A DNA stretch of 64,000 nucleotides from Liolophura sinensis (lineage: Eukaryota > Mollusca > Polyplacophora > Chitonida > Chitonidae): NCBI RefSeq assembly GCF_032854445.1, contig NC_088301.1, forward strand, positions 49,287,116 through 49,351,115. The letters are read 5' to 3'. Under the pieces are notes generated by a model, which was not told the DNA's origin, searched no databases, and was given only the letters and a program-made list of their open reading frames with translations. Below, piece by piece: positions 13,977 through 25,300 of the stretch (within the stretch, counting starts at the first letter, position 1; every line of letters begins with the position of its first letter). A program made the position numbers and the translations under genes.

Positions 13977-14922
13977 GTCAAAGTGTTCTGGAGCAAGTGA
14001 TGAAGGAAGTAGATTCCAAAGTGAAGAGGCTGAGCGAAAAGTACAAAGACAAGCTGGAAAAGACAGACGTAAGGATTCCATCATTTTCTGCGCGTGTACG
14101 TTTGACATGTGACTGATAGCTTTGAACGTATAGCTTACGTTAATCGTTGCAAACCGCTGGCGATACTGTCAGGGCAAAATATATTTGTGTCCAATACGTT
14201 TATAACTTTGACCAACTTAACCTTTCATCAAACGGATGAGGTGTCATGAGGTGAGCTTTCTGTGCTTTTTCCAGGTTTTTACTGGCTTCCGCCATTTATA
14301 TAGCTGAACACTGTCGTAATAGCCTAAGTATACTATTCTCGAATTAAAAGTAATTATTCTACAAACCTACAACATTTCTCAGGAGGCGGCGAGGTACACA
14401 TGCACCAGTGACCCGTTGAATGTATGGTCATCGAACACAGTATACGCTAATTGTATTGTTGTATCCACGATGAATCCTAGCCTAGAATTCAACTGATCTT
14501 TAGGATAAAAACTTCCCACTCACCATATGCAGAAATATATCCAATAACATGATTTTTTGTTAGGCTATAACCTATAGGTAAAACATATTTTCCAGATGTA
14601 TCCAAATGGGCTCTACTCTACATGTTGGCGTACGTAGGTTCACCCAGCGTATGTATACATGCATATCATATCTGAAGTTTTCTTTGTAATCTGTGTATTA
14701 CAGCTGGCTGGGAAATTTAAAACTGGTGTTGGAAAGCCTGGTGAAGTCATCGTGAAGGCGGCTAAAGAAGAGAAAGCAGCGCTGGTCATAACGGGAACAC
14801 GTGGCCTGGGTAAAATCAAACGTGCCTTCCTGGGAAGTGTTAGTGACTTCGTTGTGCACCATTCCATGGTGCCGGTGCTCGTGTGCAGATTTGACACCAA
14901 GGACAAAGACAAACGGAATTGA
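13977..14922 (+). CDS. Universal stress protein (UspA family), 3' exons
   Basis: The C-terminal part of a UspA-fold protein, a small cytosolic ATP-binding alpha/beta domain linked to stress responses; animal copies have no settled substrate. The two exons are 13977-14068 and 14704-14922 (stop at 14920-14922), giving about 102 residues. The first exon starts after CTGTCTAG, begins with two bases of a split codon, and encodes the helix around VLEQVMKEVDSKVKRLSEKY; its donor is GAC|GTAAGG. The second starts after TTACAG in frame. It carries G-T-R-G, nine residues, then G-S, the exact G-2x-G-9x-G-(S/T) ATP-binding motif, followed by the SDFVVHHSMVPVLVCR-type last strand. The tail is charged and lysine-rich. 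UspA domains are usually 140-160 residues, so about 40-50 N-terminal residues (the V-D-x-S strand) lie in exons upstream that I did not find. Strong homology; the gene start is unknown. Confidence 0.9.
14069..14703 (+). other. Intron of universal stress protein gene
   Basis: The 635-base intron between the two visible exons runs from GTAAGG at 14069 to TTACAG at 14698-14703. I see no other feature in it. Confidence 0.85.
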
Positions 14923-15140
14923 CACGAACCCATGTCACAAAAATCCAGTATAAAGATTCAGTAGAAAGTGTGAGCTTTAATATTTACGCATAAATTTGGC
15001 CTTGCACCGTTGGAGGAACCTGTCGGAGAACACAATACTGTCCAAGACACTTTGTAACGTACTTGGTATGTTTCACAAGTCTCCATGCGACATGTCGTTG
15101 TAGAGAAGATTCCCAGCACTGATGGTGATATGATCCTTTT

Positions 15141-15146
15141 AATAAA
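15141..15146 (+). terminator. Poly(A) signal of universal stress protein gene
   Basis: AATAAA lies 219 bases after the stop codon. It is the first canonical hexamer downstream, so the mRNA probably ends at about 15160-15175. Confidence 0.6.
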
Positions 15147-15175
15147 CGCTATGTATGACAAAATCGATGCACCCT

Positions 15176-17655
15176 AGTATGCCTTTCCCCTACTGATCCG
15201 CCGTGGGATTATTCTCCTTGATGTTTTCTAAAAGCCAGTGGCTGGTGGCTTATGATTGTGTATTATGTTTGTTAAAAAGAAACACGTGCAAGACGCGTTA
15301 TGCATAGTAATATTCTTGGACTTACACATACTGTCCGCAAGAGGCTGATGTATATGTACATGTAGTATGACATATCATATCCTAGCAGACCAATTTCATG
15401 CGTAGTGTTTTTGTGTTTCTTTCGAGTGTTCCCTGCTAATTTTACCTTAGTAGTTGTTGCACTGCCAACAGAAAAGAAACTATGCTTAAGTGACACATGA
15501 ATATCAGTCGATGAGCCACATTTGCTCTGCCAAACAATGTATGGTCATCGTAACACATGCGTACTGTTGTACTGAAACAATCAAGAAGCGATTAAGTGAA
15601 ATATATTGATCTTCTTCTGTATGATGTGCTGTTGTATTGAACAGGAAACTTCTGTTTTATCTTGGGATCTGTAGTCTGTGTCATGCTATTGTGTTCAAAA
15701 CCAGTGCAACTGGCTGATGTCTTTACTTTTCGTCAGTGGACAAGGAAATACGGAAATTAAAATACCTCCTTTTGCTAGTGTGTTGTTCCGCATAAATCAC
15801 AGATGTATACTATAACTATTCCATATTAAAAAAAGAAACCTTTACATATTCGCCTGTTTGAGTTTCATGGTTGTTTGTTCCTATCACTTCCCAGGTTTTC
15901 AACGCACAAAATCCCATGTCTCACCTTGAAACATATCTAAAAATTCAAAATTAGTAATATTCCATTGTGCTCTGATACCGAACAGGTAGATTTTATCTAC
16001 TCTGACGAAAACACTACGTTAAGACATGTGCGCACACGACTTGTGTGTTACGTGAATGGCCCACAGCCAACGACTGTACTGGTGCACACCTAGCTTAACA
16101 CAGTATTCTCCCCTGAACACATGAATAAAGGCTTTTAGATACTTTCAAGCCTGTAATTTAGGGACACAAATTTGACCAATCATAAATAAGAATTGTCCAT
16201 AAAACATGGTGTGGTTACATCGTGGATGAGTAATTTGCAGAAAATCGAATGGAAAATACATATAACAGTGTGTCTAAAAGAGGCAGTGGGGAATTTCTTA
16301 TTTTGGAACTGTCCAAAAGGAAAAAGACTCACTGCTTCAGCGGTTTCTTCGTTCACTTGAAAGAAAGAATCTGGTATGGTAACGCGCGGAATCGACCCCA
16401 TCCCAAGAAACTGCGCACCTCAAGAAGCGAAAATGAATATAACTGTGAGCGACACACTCGCAAGGCTGCTTCTTTTTCTTATTTGGCAAGCATGTGACTT
16501 ATAAAGCCCCAAACGTGCATTGAAGCGATGTATAGGTCAAAAAATCGAAAAATGGTAGCATGCTCCAGTCACACGGAAATATCTCTTTGGACACAGTAGA
16601 GTGATGGGGAAAATCACTGCTCCACGAATACAACTTTCTGAACAATTGAGCACGCAGTTAAGCACCAGTCACTTAAATAAATATATAACAAATTTAACTT
16701 TCAGCCCTATTGTTAACACGTTAGTGTTAATGATAGCCAAGGACCGCATGTGCTCTCAGCCAGGATTCAAGTAGGATTTCGGTGTAGTTGCTCAACGTTA
16801 CATGATACCTTAGTTTATCCGTTCTAAATCATGATAACATTTAATACAACGCGGCACATATCTTTACTCACACAAGTGTCTTTCCAAATATGAAAAAAAG
16901 ACCGTGATTCGAACTCTTTCTCAAGGTTAAATTTTTTCCCCACAGACTTCCTTCGTCCGCTGTATTATGAAAGGTACCTGTGATACTCTGGAAGAAATAG
17001 CGATTTTAAAATTGCAAAAATGACAAAACTGATCACATTATAAAGTTTATGTTTTACATATGAAGACAAACGTTAACCAAACCCAAACACTGATAGCATG
17101 TTGAAATACACATATGGAAGTTTCAGTCAAGATATTTTTCTGGTTAACGTTGATCGTAATGCTGTAAATTAAAAACACATTACCTCGCTTGAACGAAAAA
17201 TTTGCGTTTTGGTCCAGGAACACATCTTAGGCCGGTTATTACTAAGCAACCATCTCTTACAAGGCCATGTAACTTTTATGGATGCTTTGACCAAGTTTAT
17301 ACTTATGATCTGGAAATTTAGAGAATTGTGCTGGGATTTTAAAATTTGCACTTTCTTACCGCACCTATTTCGGTCCGATTCGACCAGAAGCGATTGAAAA
17401 GGTTAGAGAATTAGGGTCTCATATATGGTATCAAACTGGCAAGTCAGTATACCGCAGGTTAATTCCACCCCTATGTTAAATTCAACAAGCTCTCATACAT
17501 TGTACTTTTCAGCATGTTCAAATCAGCAATCTGGCTTTTGACAACTTGGTTGTATATAGTGGCAACCCTAATTCTCAGAACCAGGAGCTCACATTCTAAT
17601 CGCACCTTCTATAAACTAAAATAAAACAACTCATGTTTATGAACTTAATTGCAGT
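15176..17655. other. Intergenic, no feature seen
   Basis: Between the convergent ends of the universal stress protein gene (plus) and the KMT2E-type gene (minus). The open frames are short and unrecognised. I found no SINE tail, tRNA-like segment or long tandem array here. Confidence 0.6.
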
Positions 17656-17661
17656 TTTATT
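17656..17661 (-). terminator. Candidate poly(A) signal of KMT2E-type gene
   Basis: TTTATT on the plus strand is AATAAA on the minus strand, about 1.29 kb beyond the stop codon at 18952. I saw no earlier canonical hexamer in the 3' flank. If this one is used, the 3' UTR is about 1.3 kb. Not proven. Confidence 0.4.
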
Positions 17662-18213
17662 TGTTCATATAATGCACTCGATGTTAACAGCATTATATTA
17701 CAAGCACATACACGCTACAATCAAGTTTTAAACTATTTGAATGATTTAGATGTGTCAGACGAAGTCTGAATGTGAGAGTTTACACAAACTGACAATGACA
17801 GCGAATTCTCAAAAGGTTCCATAGATAACTCTGAACATTTTCAAAAATACAAAGAGGAACCTATCCGTAAAAGACATTGGCCAGACGTTTCTGTCGCAAA
17901 TACTCAGATATTTGTATACACCCTCCAAAATATTGAAGAAAAATTACTGACTGCAACAACTGTTTCAAAGTAAAAATTACAGGTACTTCTTTACTGTTGG
18001 TTGTTGATTAAAGGAGAGACAAATGTTAGCACAAAATTTTGAAATAATATAATTCTAAAAATGTGAGTTAAAAGAAGGCAAGGTTTTTTTCTTTTAAATA
18101 TAGCCTTGGAGTAAGAACCGAACAGGTTAGCATGGAAAACTATAAATGTTTTCCTTCAAAACTTTGGTATCTGCTGCCATATTGATGCTAGTCAAACACT
18201 ATCCTTTTGGCAC

Positions 18214-18236
18214 AAAAAAAAAAAAAAAAAAAAAAA
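18214..18236. repeat. Homopolymer A23
   Basis: Uninterrupted run of A on the plus strand, in the presumed 3' UTR of the minus-strand gene. Likely length-polymorphic. Confidence 0.95.
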
Positions 18237-18951
18237 CACACCTTGAGGACAGAGTAAAACCACTGAGAACTGAACTCCATACCTGCCCAGACCTAATACA
18301 TACAAACTACCGGTTGTGGAAAAATAACAGACGAACAATTAGTACAATACCACTACAGAATAGCACATGACTTTATCATCATCACATGGTCTGCAAATAC
18401 AAAAATGTTCATTACACAAAATAGACATTATTTACGACTTACTATTAACAGTTTCTAGACAGCTCTCGCCAGTACGCAAAGATAAAGACGATCCAGGCCC
18501 AGCAACGCATGTATTTACAATTATTAGATTAGCTGAATTTGAATGAATCATGGGATGACAATGTACAACTTGATGAATGAATAATTACTGAAGCTCAACT
18601 CACACAGACAGTGCTAAAAATGCAGTAACAGAGCCAACATGATTGCCTACAAAGAATAGGCAAATGCAAATATCATGTAGAAGTTATCATAATTTTTCAA
18701 AATTGTAAAACTCTATTGTTGCCAAAATAGCAAAAAAAAAAACAAAAACAATTTTCTGCACCAAAGTGTGACACTTGGTTCCTCACCAGCACTAACAATT
18801 TTAACCAGGAAACCATGGTAAAAAAAAAAAACAAAAAAAAAATGAATCAGCCTATGTACAGAACCAGCAACACCTTGCAGAATTTAGCAGAGATCACGGA
18901 AATGCAGGTGAACAGCAGCAGTTTACACAGACATAAGGCGCCATGCACCAA

Positions 18952-19370
18952 TTAATAGTGTTTCTTATGATTGTACGAGTGCGATGTAAAGGAGGAAGAA
19001 GTCCTTGATGAGTAGGGTTGTGTCTGTGGGGAGGCTGCAGCTGCTGCCGTTTGTGGGAGAGGTTTGCTTGGGTATGGCTGGTTGTTGGAGGATGGGTGAG
19101 GTGGTGGGGCTGCCCCAGCAGAGTACAGGGGTGGTCTGGTTGGCGCATGAGCTGAATACTGGGTGTGATTATAACTGGGCTGACCCCCTGCCCTCTGCCG
19201 CAGTGGTCCCATGCTGTAGTTGGACTTGTTAGATTGGGGGAAGCCCGGACTTGGATGAGCCACTGTGCGTTGTGATTGAGTGGGTGTGGTGTACACTGCT
19301 GGATGATGCGTAGCCGGTATGCGTGATGTATTATTCACACTTCCCACATGATTTGCTGTATGTAGCCCAC
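18952..19370 (-). CDS. KMT2E: KMT2E-type gene, last coding exon
   Basis: Encodes the final 140 residues: low-complexity, rich in Pro, Ser, Gln, Asn, Tyr and His, with AAAAAS and several NHxQYS/PYPS-like turns, ending in Lys-Lys-His-Tyr. It parallels the His/Pro/Gln-rich tail of vertebrate KMT2E, which also ends without a folded domain. The acceptor is TTACAG. Confidence 0.9.
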
Positions 19371-22300
19371 CTGTAAGGCAAAACACAGAAGTCTTTGTCA
19401 GCAGCCACCCACAAACAGGGAGAATATCAGCTATTAGCATATTACACAGCTTGGGCCATCCAATTTAGAGGAAACCTAACAGAAACTTGCAGCAGAAACA
19501 AAGCTTGCATAATGAATACTGGTAAACTAAGAAATGCACCTAAATGTACAATCCAACACAAGGGGAAGACAACCCAAGAGCATCACTCTCAGGCATAATC
19601 CATTAATTTTCCTGAGGAGATGTTTCTCATGCTCTAAGTCCTAAAGTACGACAGTGGCACTTGCTACCACAAAATCACTTCCATGCTTAAAGACTGAACA
19701 CAATCCTGCATGGTCAAATTTAATTTCTTTGAGACAATAAACTGCATTCGCCAAACAATTCATTTGAAACATTTTCAATAATTTCATATAATGCACAATA
19801 TCTTACAAAGGCTTTTGTGGATGTAGTATACCAAATGAAATCATAATGAAGCAAACAAATTGGGTTGCACAACTTGAAGATTAGACTGAGGTACCATGTA
19901 CATCCCTTAAAACAAATACTTTTGTGACAAGGCTAATGCACTTCTCATAACATAACATACCTTGATATGGGGTTGGTGCAGGTGCTGCTGCTGGGTGAGG
20001 AGGAGGAGGAGCTGCCCCAGGCGGAGGAGGGGGTGGGGACTGGTTGAACACATGGGGAGACTGGTGAGTGGAGTTAGGATGAGACGGATGTGGTCGGGAT
20101 GGAAATGTCTGTAGGGACATCAGTGAAGGAATCCTACCCGGGGGCTGACCAGGCACTGGGGGTCCCAGCCTTGGCTGTCCTCCTGGCGGTGGTACAGGCT
20201 GTGGTATTGCCAGTCCTTGTATACGGGGGTCGTGGTTAGCATACACGGGTCGGTGAACAACTGCATTTTGAGCACTTTGCGCATCCCTACTCAGCTCTGT
20301 TAATAAATGAACAATGTTTGACAAAAGGTGCATAGAAAACACACACAGAAGAAAACATGCTTCTAAAAAGAGATAGTCACCTTTTTATAAACAAATACTG
20401 TTCCAATTAATCTCAGTAAAACATACAGTATGTAAGTTTCAACTAATATTTCATGTCACGACAGCGCAAATGCTCAAGGCTATTTCTAATTTACACAAAT
20501 GTACAACTGCAGAATATTAGTCAAAGGCTTTCTGCTTTCCAATGAACATCGTGCCTCTAACAGCAATAGCATGCAGTAAGCCATGTCAAGCCATCACTCA
20601 CCCACAGGCTTCCCAGGGGGAGGTGGTGGCACACTGCTAGGTGGAGGCGGGGGTGGGGGGGTTTGCGAGGTTTCCCGAGAGCCGACTTTCTTGTCTGCCC
20701 AAGCAGCAATAAAATGAAAATTGTACAAATGTTTTTTTTGTTTGTCATAACATGTCATAACAGACAGCCAGTATTTACAAGAATAACACAATAACACATA
20801 TCTTTGAGAAAATTTTCAACACAAAAAGAGTTAATCAACATACATTTTTCTACAAAGTAATAATTATTACAGGTATAGTGACAGTATAGTTAATTTTCAT
20901 CTATGTTAAATTAAATCTATGTTTATTTCATCCCACAGAATTCAAGTAAACAACCAGAAATGTTATCACTCAAGATGTATCCTGTAACATTCACAGGCAG
21001 GAAATTCCAAATATGTGTTTGATTAAAAAAAAATAACTCATTAAGCATATGATAAAGCGTAAATTAAGGGATGGTGTGTTTTAAACTAGAAAGTTTATGG
21101 AACAGAAGCACAGCAATAACCATATTTGCAAATATTGAAAGACTTTGTTCAATTAAAAAAATGAAAACCAGCAAATGCCAAAAAACTCAACAAGGCATTG
21201 GTGTAAATGAAGCCAAACCTGAAAGCTAAAAGCTGGACACAAATATGTAACTGTATCTTAATGGACTCACCAGGACTAGACTCTTCCTCATCACTGTCAT
21301 CCAAACCAAACTCCATCCGTAGTCGCTCGGTCAGACTGAGAGGTTTATCTCGTGATCTGGATCCCCACCTCACATCTTCATCTTTCTTTAAAGGTGAGCT
21401 AAGCCCATCTGATGAAGCCCAAGAAATTAAAATGAAAGACAAAATATACAACAAAAACAAAAAAATAAAGAATACATCTAATCCCATAAAATTAAGCAAT
21501 ATACATCAGACATTTGGACCTGTGAAATAAGTATATTTCAGGGGGGAAAAAAAGCATTGCAACTATCACTCCTTACAGAGCATGTGCCAATTTGCAGATT
21601 TTAAATCTCTGCCACCTCTGGACAAGTTTGACATCTGAAACCCAATCTGACACACATGGGCTTGCTAGGGGTTAGCATACCCATTAATATTCTTGTGCAG
21701 AATAATCAGCATTTTAATCATGTGGCACACACACTAGATGAAGAGATATGTCTCAAGTATTATACTTTTCGTCTATTGCTGACATTTACTTTCTACCTCA
21801 TCACCATGACCATAATTGCCTTGGCCTTAGTCAAGATTTCTGTATAATATTTGGCATGCAATGGGAGGGAGTAAGGGAGACAATCCATGCCATTTTTTTC
21901 TTCTTTTTTCTTTGCTCTTTATTGCGTGATAGACTGAATGAATGATGACGGACTCCTGATATCATTTGTATCATAAACTGCATGACTGATGACCACTCCT
22001 GGTCTCATTAAAATAAACTGAACAACAAGTTACCTCGGAACTCTGGTCTCCCTGGACTTCCTGGATCAAAGAAAGGTAAAGGTGCAAGAGTAGGGGTGTT
22101 TCTTCCCGGGGCTGGAGGAGTGGCAGGTGCACCCGGAACAGTTTTACTTGGAGTGCCGTTCGAGCTGGTCCCACTTCCCTTCTCCTTCAATCTTTTTCTA
22201 TATTCTAAAAGACTCACCTGCAAATGTCCAAAATGGTATACATTAACACGGTCACCCTGTATAATCTAAGTTGTTTGGGAGGGGAAAATATCTTGGTTAA

Positions 22301-25300
22301 ATGGAAGTACATAAAACCAAATCAATGATCATTTTCAAATATTCAAAACCATGTACAAAAATTTGGCTAAAATTATATTTATTTATTTATTTGATTGGTG
22401 TTTTATGCCGTACTCAAGAATATTTCACTTATACGACAGCGGCCAGCATTATGGTGGGAGGAAACCGGGCATAGCCCGGGGGAAACCCACGACCATCTGC
22501 AGGTTGCTAGCAGACCTTCACACATACGCCTGAAGAAGCTAGTACTTTGAGAATAGTGTACGCTTTAAGATGTATTTAGACATCATAGCACACCAAGCAG
22601 TATCTATATATGGGAAGTGTCGAAATTCAGAAAATGAAAATGTAAGAATCGGGCAAAACGAGTGACTGGAGTCAAGAATGATATTTTAGGTCAAATACAG
22701 TAATATTAGTACACTCTGGTTTTAGTAGGCCGTAACCCATGAATATCGTCTAATTAGTGTTCAACCCTCTATCATAAATATGTGGCAATGAATTTACTTA
22801 AATATTAATGTTCAGTTATACCTTCTTTTTGGCAGGTACAGGTGGTGGAGGTGGCTGTGGGGGTAATGGTGGTGGTGGCAAAGGGGGCGGTGGAGCTGTA
22901 GAGGTGGAGTCTGCAGACATCACTGTCATTGAGCTGTGAAAGACTCCTGCGGGTGGTTCAACAGGTAGGTTGACGCCCATCGAACTGTCACAGGCTGATG
23001 CTGGCAGACGCTCCCCAACACTACCAGTTATCTTCAGGCTGTCTCCTGATAATGAGGAGACGTGATCTCGCTGCAAGTCTGAAACTGTACTAGAAACACC
23101 GGGAGAAAAAGCCTCATTGGCTTCTAAAGTATCCCCTGAGCCCACACAGGCAGTATGCAGAGCTTGGACAGTCTGTGATGTACTAGATACTGAGGGATCA
23201 CATGCTGGCTGGTCTGGCTCACTACCACTGTCTGTCAATCTCTCTAAGGTACTGCTACTTTCTACATGTAAATTACTACCACTGTTCTGCTCTCTTACAG
23301 AGCCAGACACTAAATTGACATCACAAGTCACTGTAGTCCTGTCAACTGATTCGGTTGACTTAGGTGATGTACATGAAACATCACTTTGGGTACTGAATAA
23401 GCAACTCCTTGCTCCAGCAGAGTCACATAGTCTACTACCCTGGCTTTCCATTACTTCGGAATCTTCATTCACACTAGAACTACTATCTGATGTGGCAGCA
23501 GTAGAGGACGGCTGCGGTGGATTTGAATGGCTCTCCAAATAGTCTTGTGCGCATTTTGAAATCTCAGCTGTCTCTGTTGATGTATCAGCACTACATACAG
23601 GGGCACTACAATCAGTTTCAGAGGAACTACATATTCTATCTTTGTCCACATGTGCTGCCAAGATAACATTGGAGGACACTACGTCACTGTTTTCGTGACT
23701 CTCCATCTCTCCTTCCAGATTGCCCTGTTCTGAAACTGAATGTGTTTCCTGTGAAAAACTTTGTGACAGGCTTGAGTCTGTGACTTCCTCAGCCTCCATA
23801 GCCGATTTGGTATCTGTGCTCACTTCGCTGCACACGTAAGCACTATCCGTGACCACCTCACTTGATGTGGCCATGGTAACAGAAGTGTCAATATTCACAT
23901 TGGATTTCTCCTGGCCTACTGAACTGTCAGCAACAGTCATCTCCAGCATTTCCTTACAATGAGGTCCGCTGGGATGTTCTGCTGACACAAAACCTTCACT
24001 ACCTGCTGGATGAACACCACCAGGCATCTGTAATACAAGACAAAAAACCAGCATGAGGTGAGAGACATACAGTCACAGATTTCACATGCCACAGGTATAT
24101 ATAGTTTTTTGATGCAGATGCTAGGTTTCAAATTATAACAGGTTTATTCCACTTTTAAGGTGTGAATTTTAAATTTGCTGCACCTGATATGAACCAGACT
24201 ACTGAAGCAAGAATCACCAGTAATTAGATATACAAGGAGGAATAAAACACTACTTATAGTGTACAGGATTCTCATTAGGACTCCCTTACAAAATAGTTAT
24301 CATAGTTTTAAGAAAAGTTGTCAAGATATCAGACCTCCTGTGTTGTGCATGCTGATGATTCAGGCACAGTGGGATAACTCTTAGTTGCATCCTCCAAACT
24401 GAAGGCTGCAGATCCAGCTGGCTCATCCCCCGTGCAGGAAAGTGGAGGCGAGAGCGCGGACGGAGTGGGAGGTTGGTCAGCTGATAAAGATTCCCGGGCA
24501 AGACGACGCTTCTTTAATGGAGTGACAAAGTCTGGAACACGAGCAGGACACAAGAATAAAAACATTTCAGGTATTTTAACAATATTTAGCTCAAGAAAAC
24601 CTTGACAATTAATTTACACTCAAATCTGATTAAGATTTGTGTCAGGAGTAGAATTTGGTAGAATTGGTTTTTTTTATGTTTGTGACCATAGAGCTTATCT
24701 GCTGAATTGCTGTCTGACATGGAAGCAATACACCCAGTGCATCACAGATGACAATGCATCAAAATGATTAAACATCAAAATACATCCAGTCACACATTTC
24801 CAACAACAGACTGACCAGTCCTTAAACCACATGAAAATGTGAGAAATGCATAGTGAAGAGTCTACAGAATTGTATTTCACTAAGAAAACTTACCCACAGG
24901 AGGGGAGCCCCCTGGACTATGCATGGTGGCAGTGTGACATGGGCTGGTATCATCACAGCACAGGGCTGGAGACTCTTTACCGCTATCAGAACTTTGAGTG
25001 CTCTCGCACATTGCCTGACGCAGCCACCTCTGTGGAAGGAAAAAAAAACAACAATCTTACAAACACAGAAGAATTGTAGAATCAGTTTGTGGATCAAAAT
25101 ACCTGTATGGTCATTTAATCTAGTAAGGCTACCAAAGTGCTTGACTGTAGAAGACAGATAATATAAAACTTCAACTCAATACATAAAATACTGAAGTTGT
25201 GAATTTGGTAATTTGCGGAAATTAATACGTTTGCACACAGAGCATCAGTGATGAAACATCTCCATTGTACCATTGTGCTTTATATGTCTGTAAACCTTCA

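Larger units (their letters stand above)
17640..18951 (-). other. Probable 3' UTR of KMT2E-type gene
   Basis: Sequence after the stop codon, AT-rich, with no open frame of note. On the plus strand it holds 23 consecutive A (18214-18236) and shorter A-runs near 18731 and 18820. In the transcript these are U-runs. They are not poly(A) signals for this gene. The lower limit depends on the tentative AATAAA at 17656. Confidence 0.45.

Noticed and set aside
16180-16497. Overlapping plus and minus frames of 73-82 codons
   Set aside because: No homology, no splice signal chain, and neither frame looks better than the other.
23117-23542. 141-codon plus-strand frame opposite KMT2E exon 23
   Set aside because: Shadow of the Ser/Thr-rich coding strand; no homology and no start or splice context.
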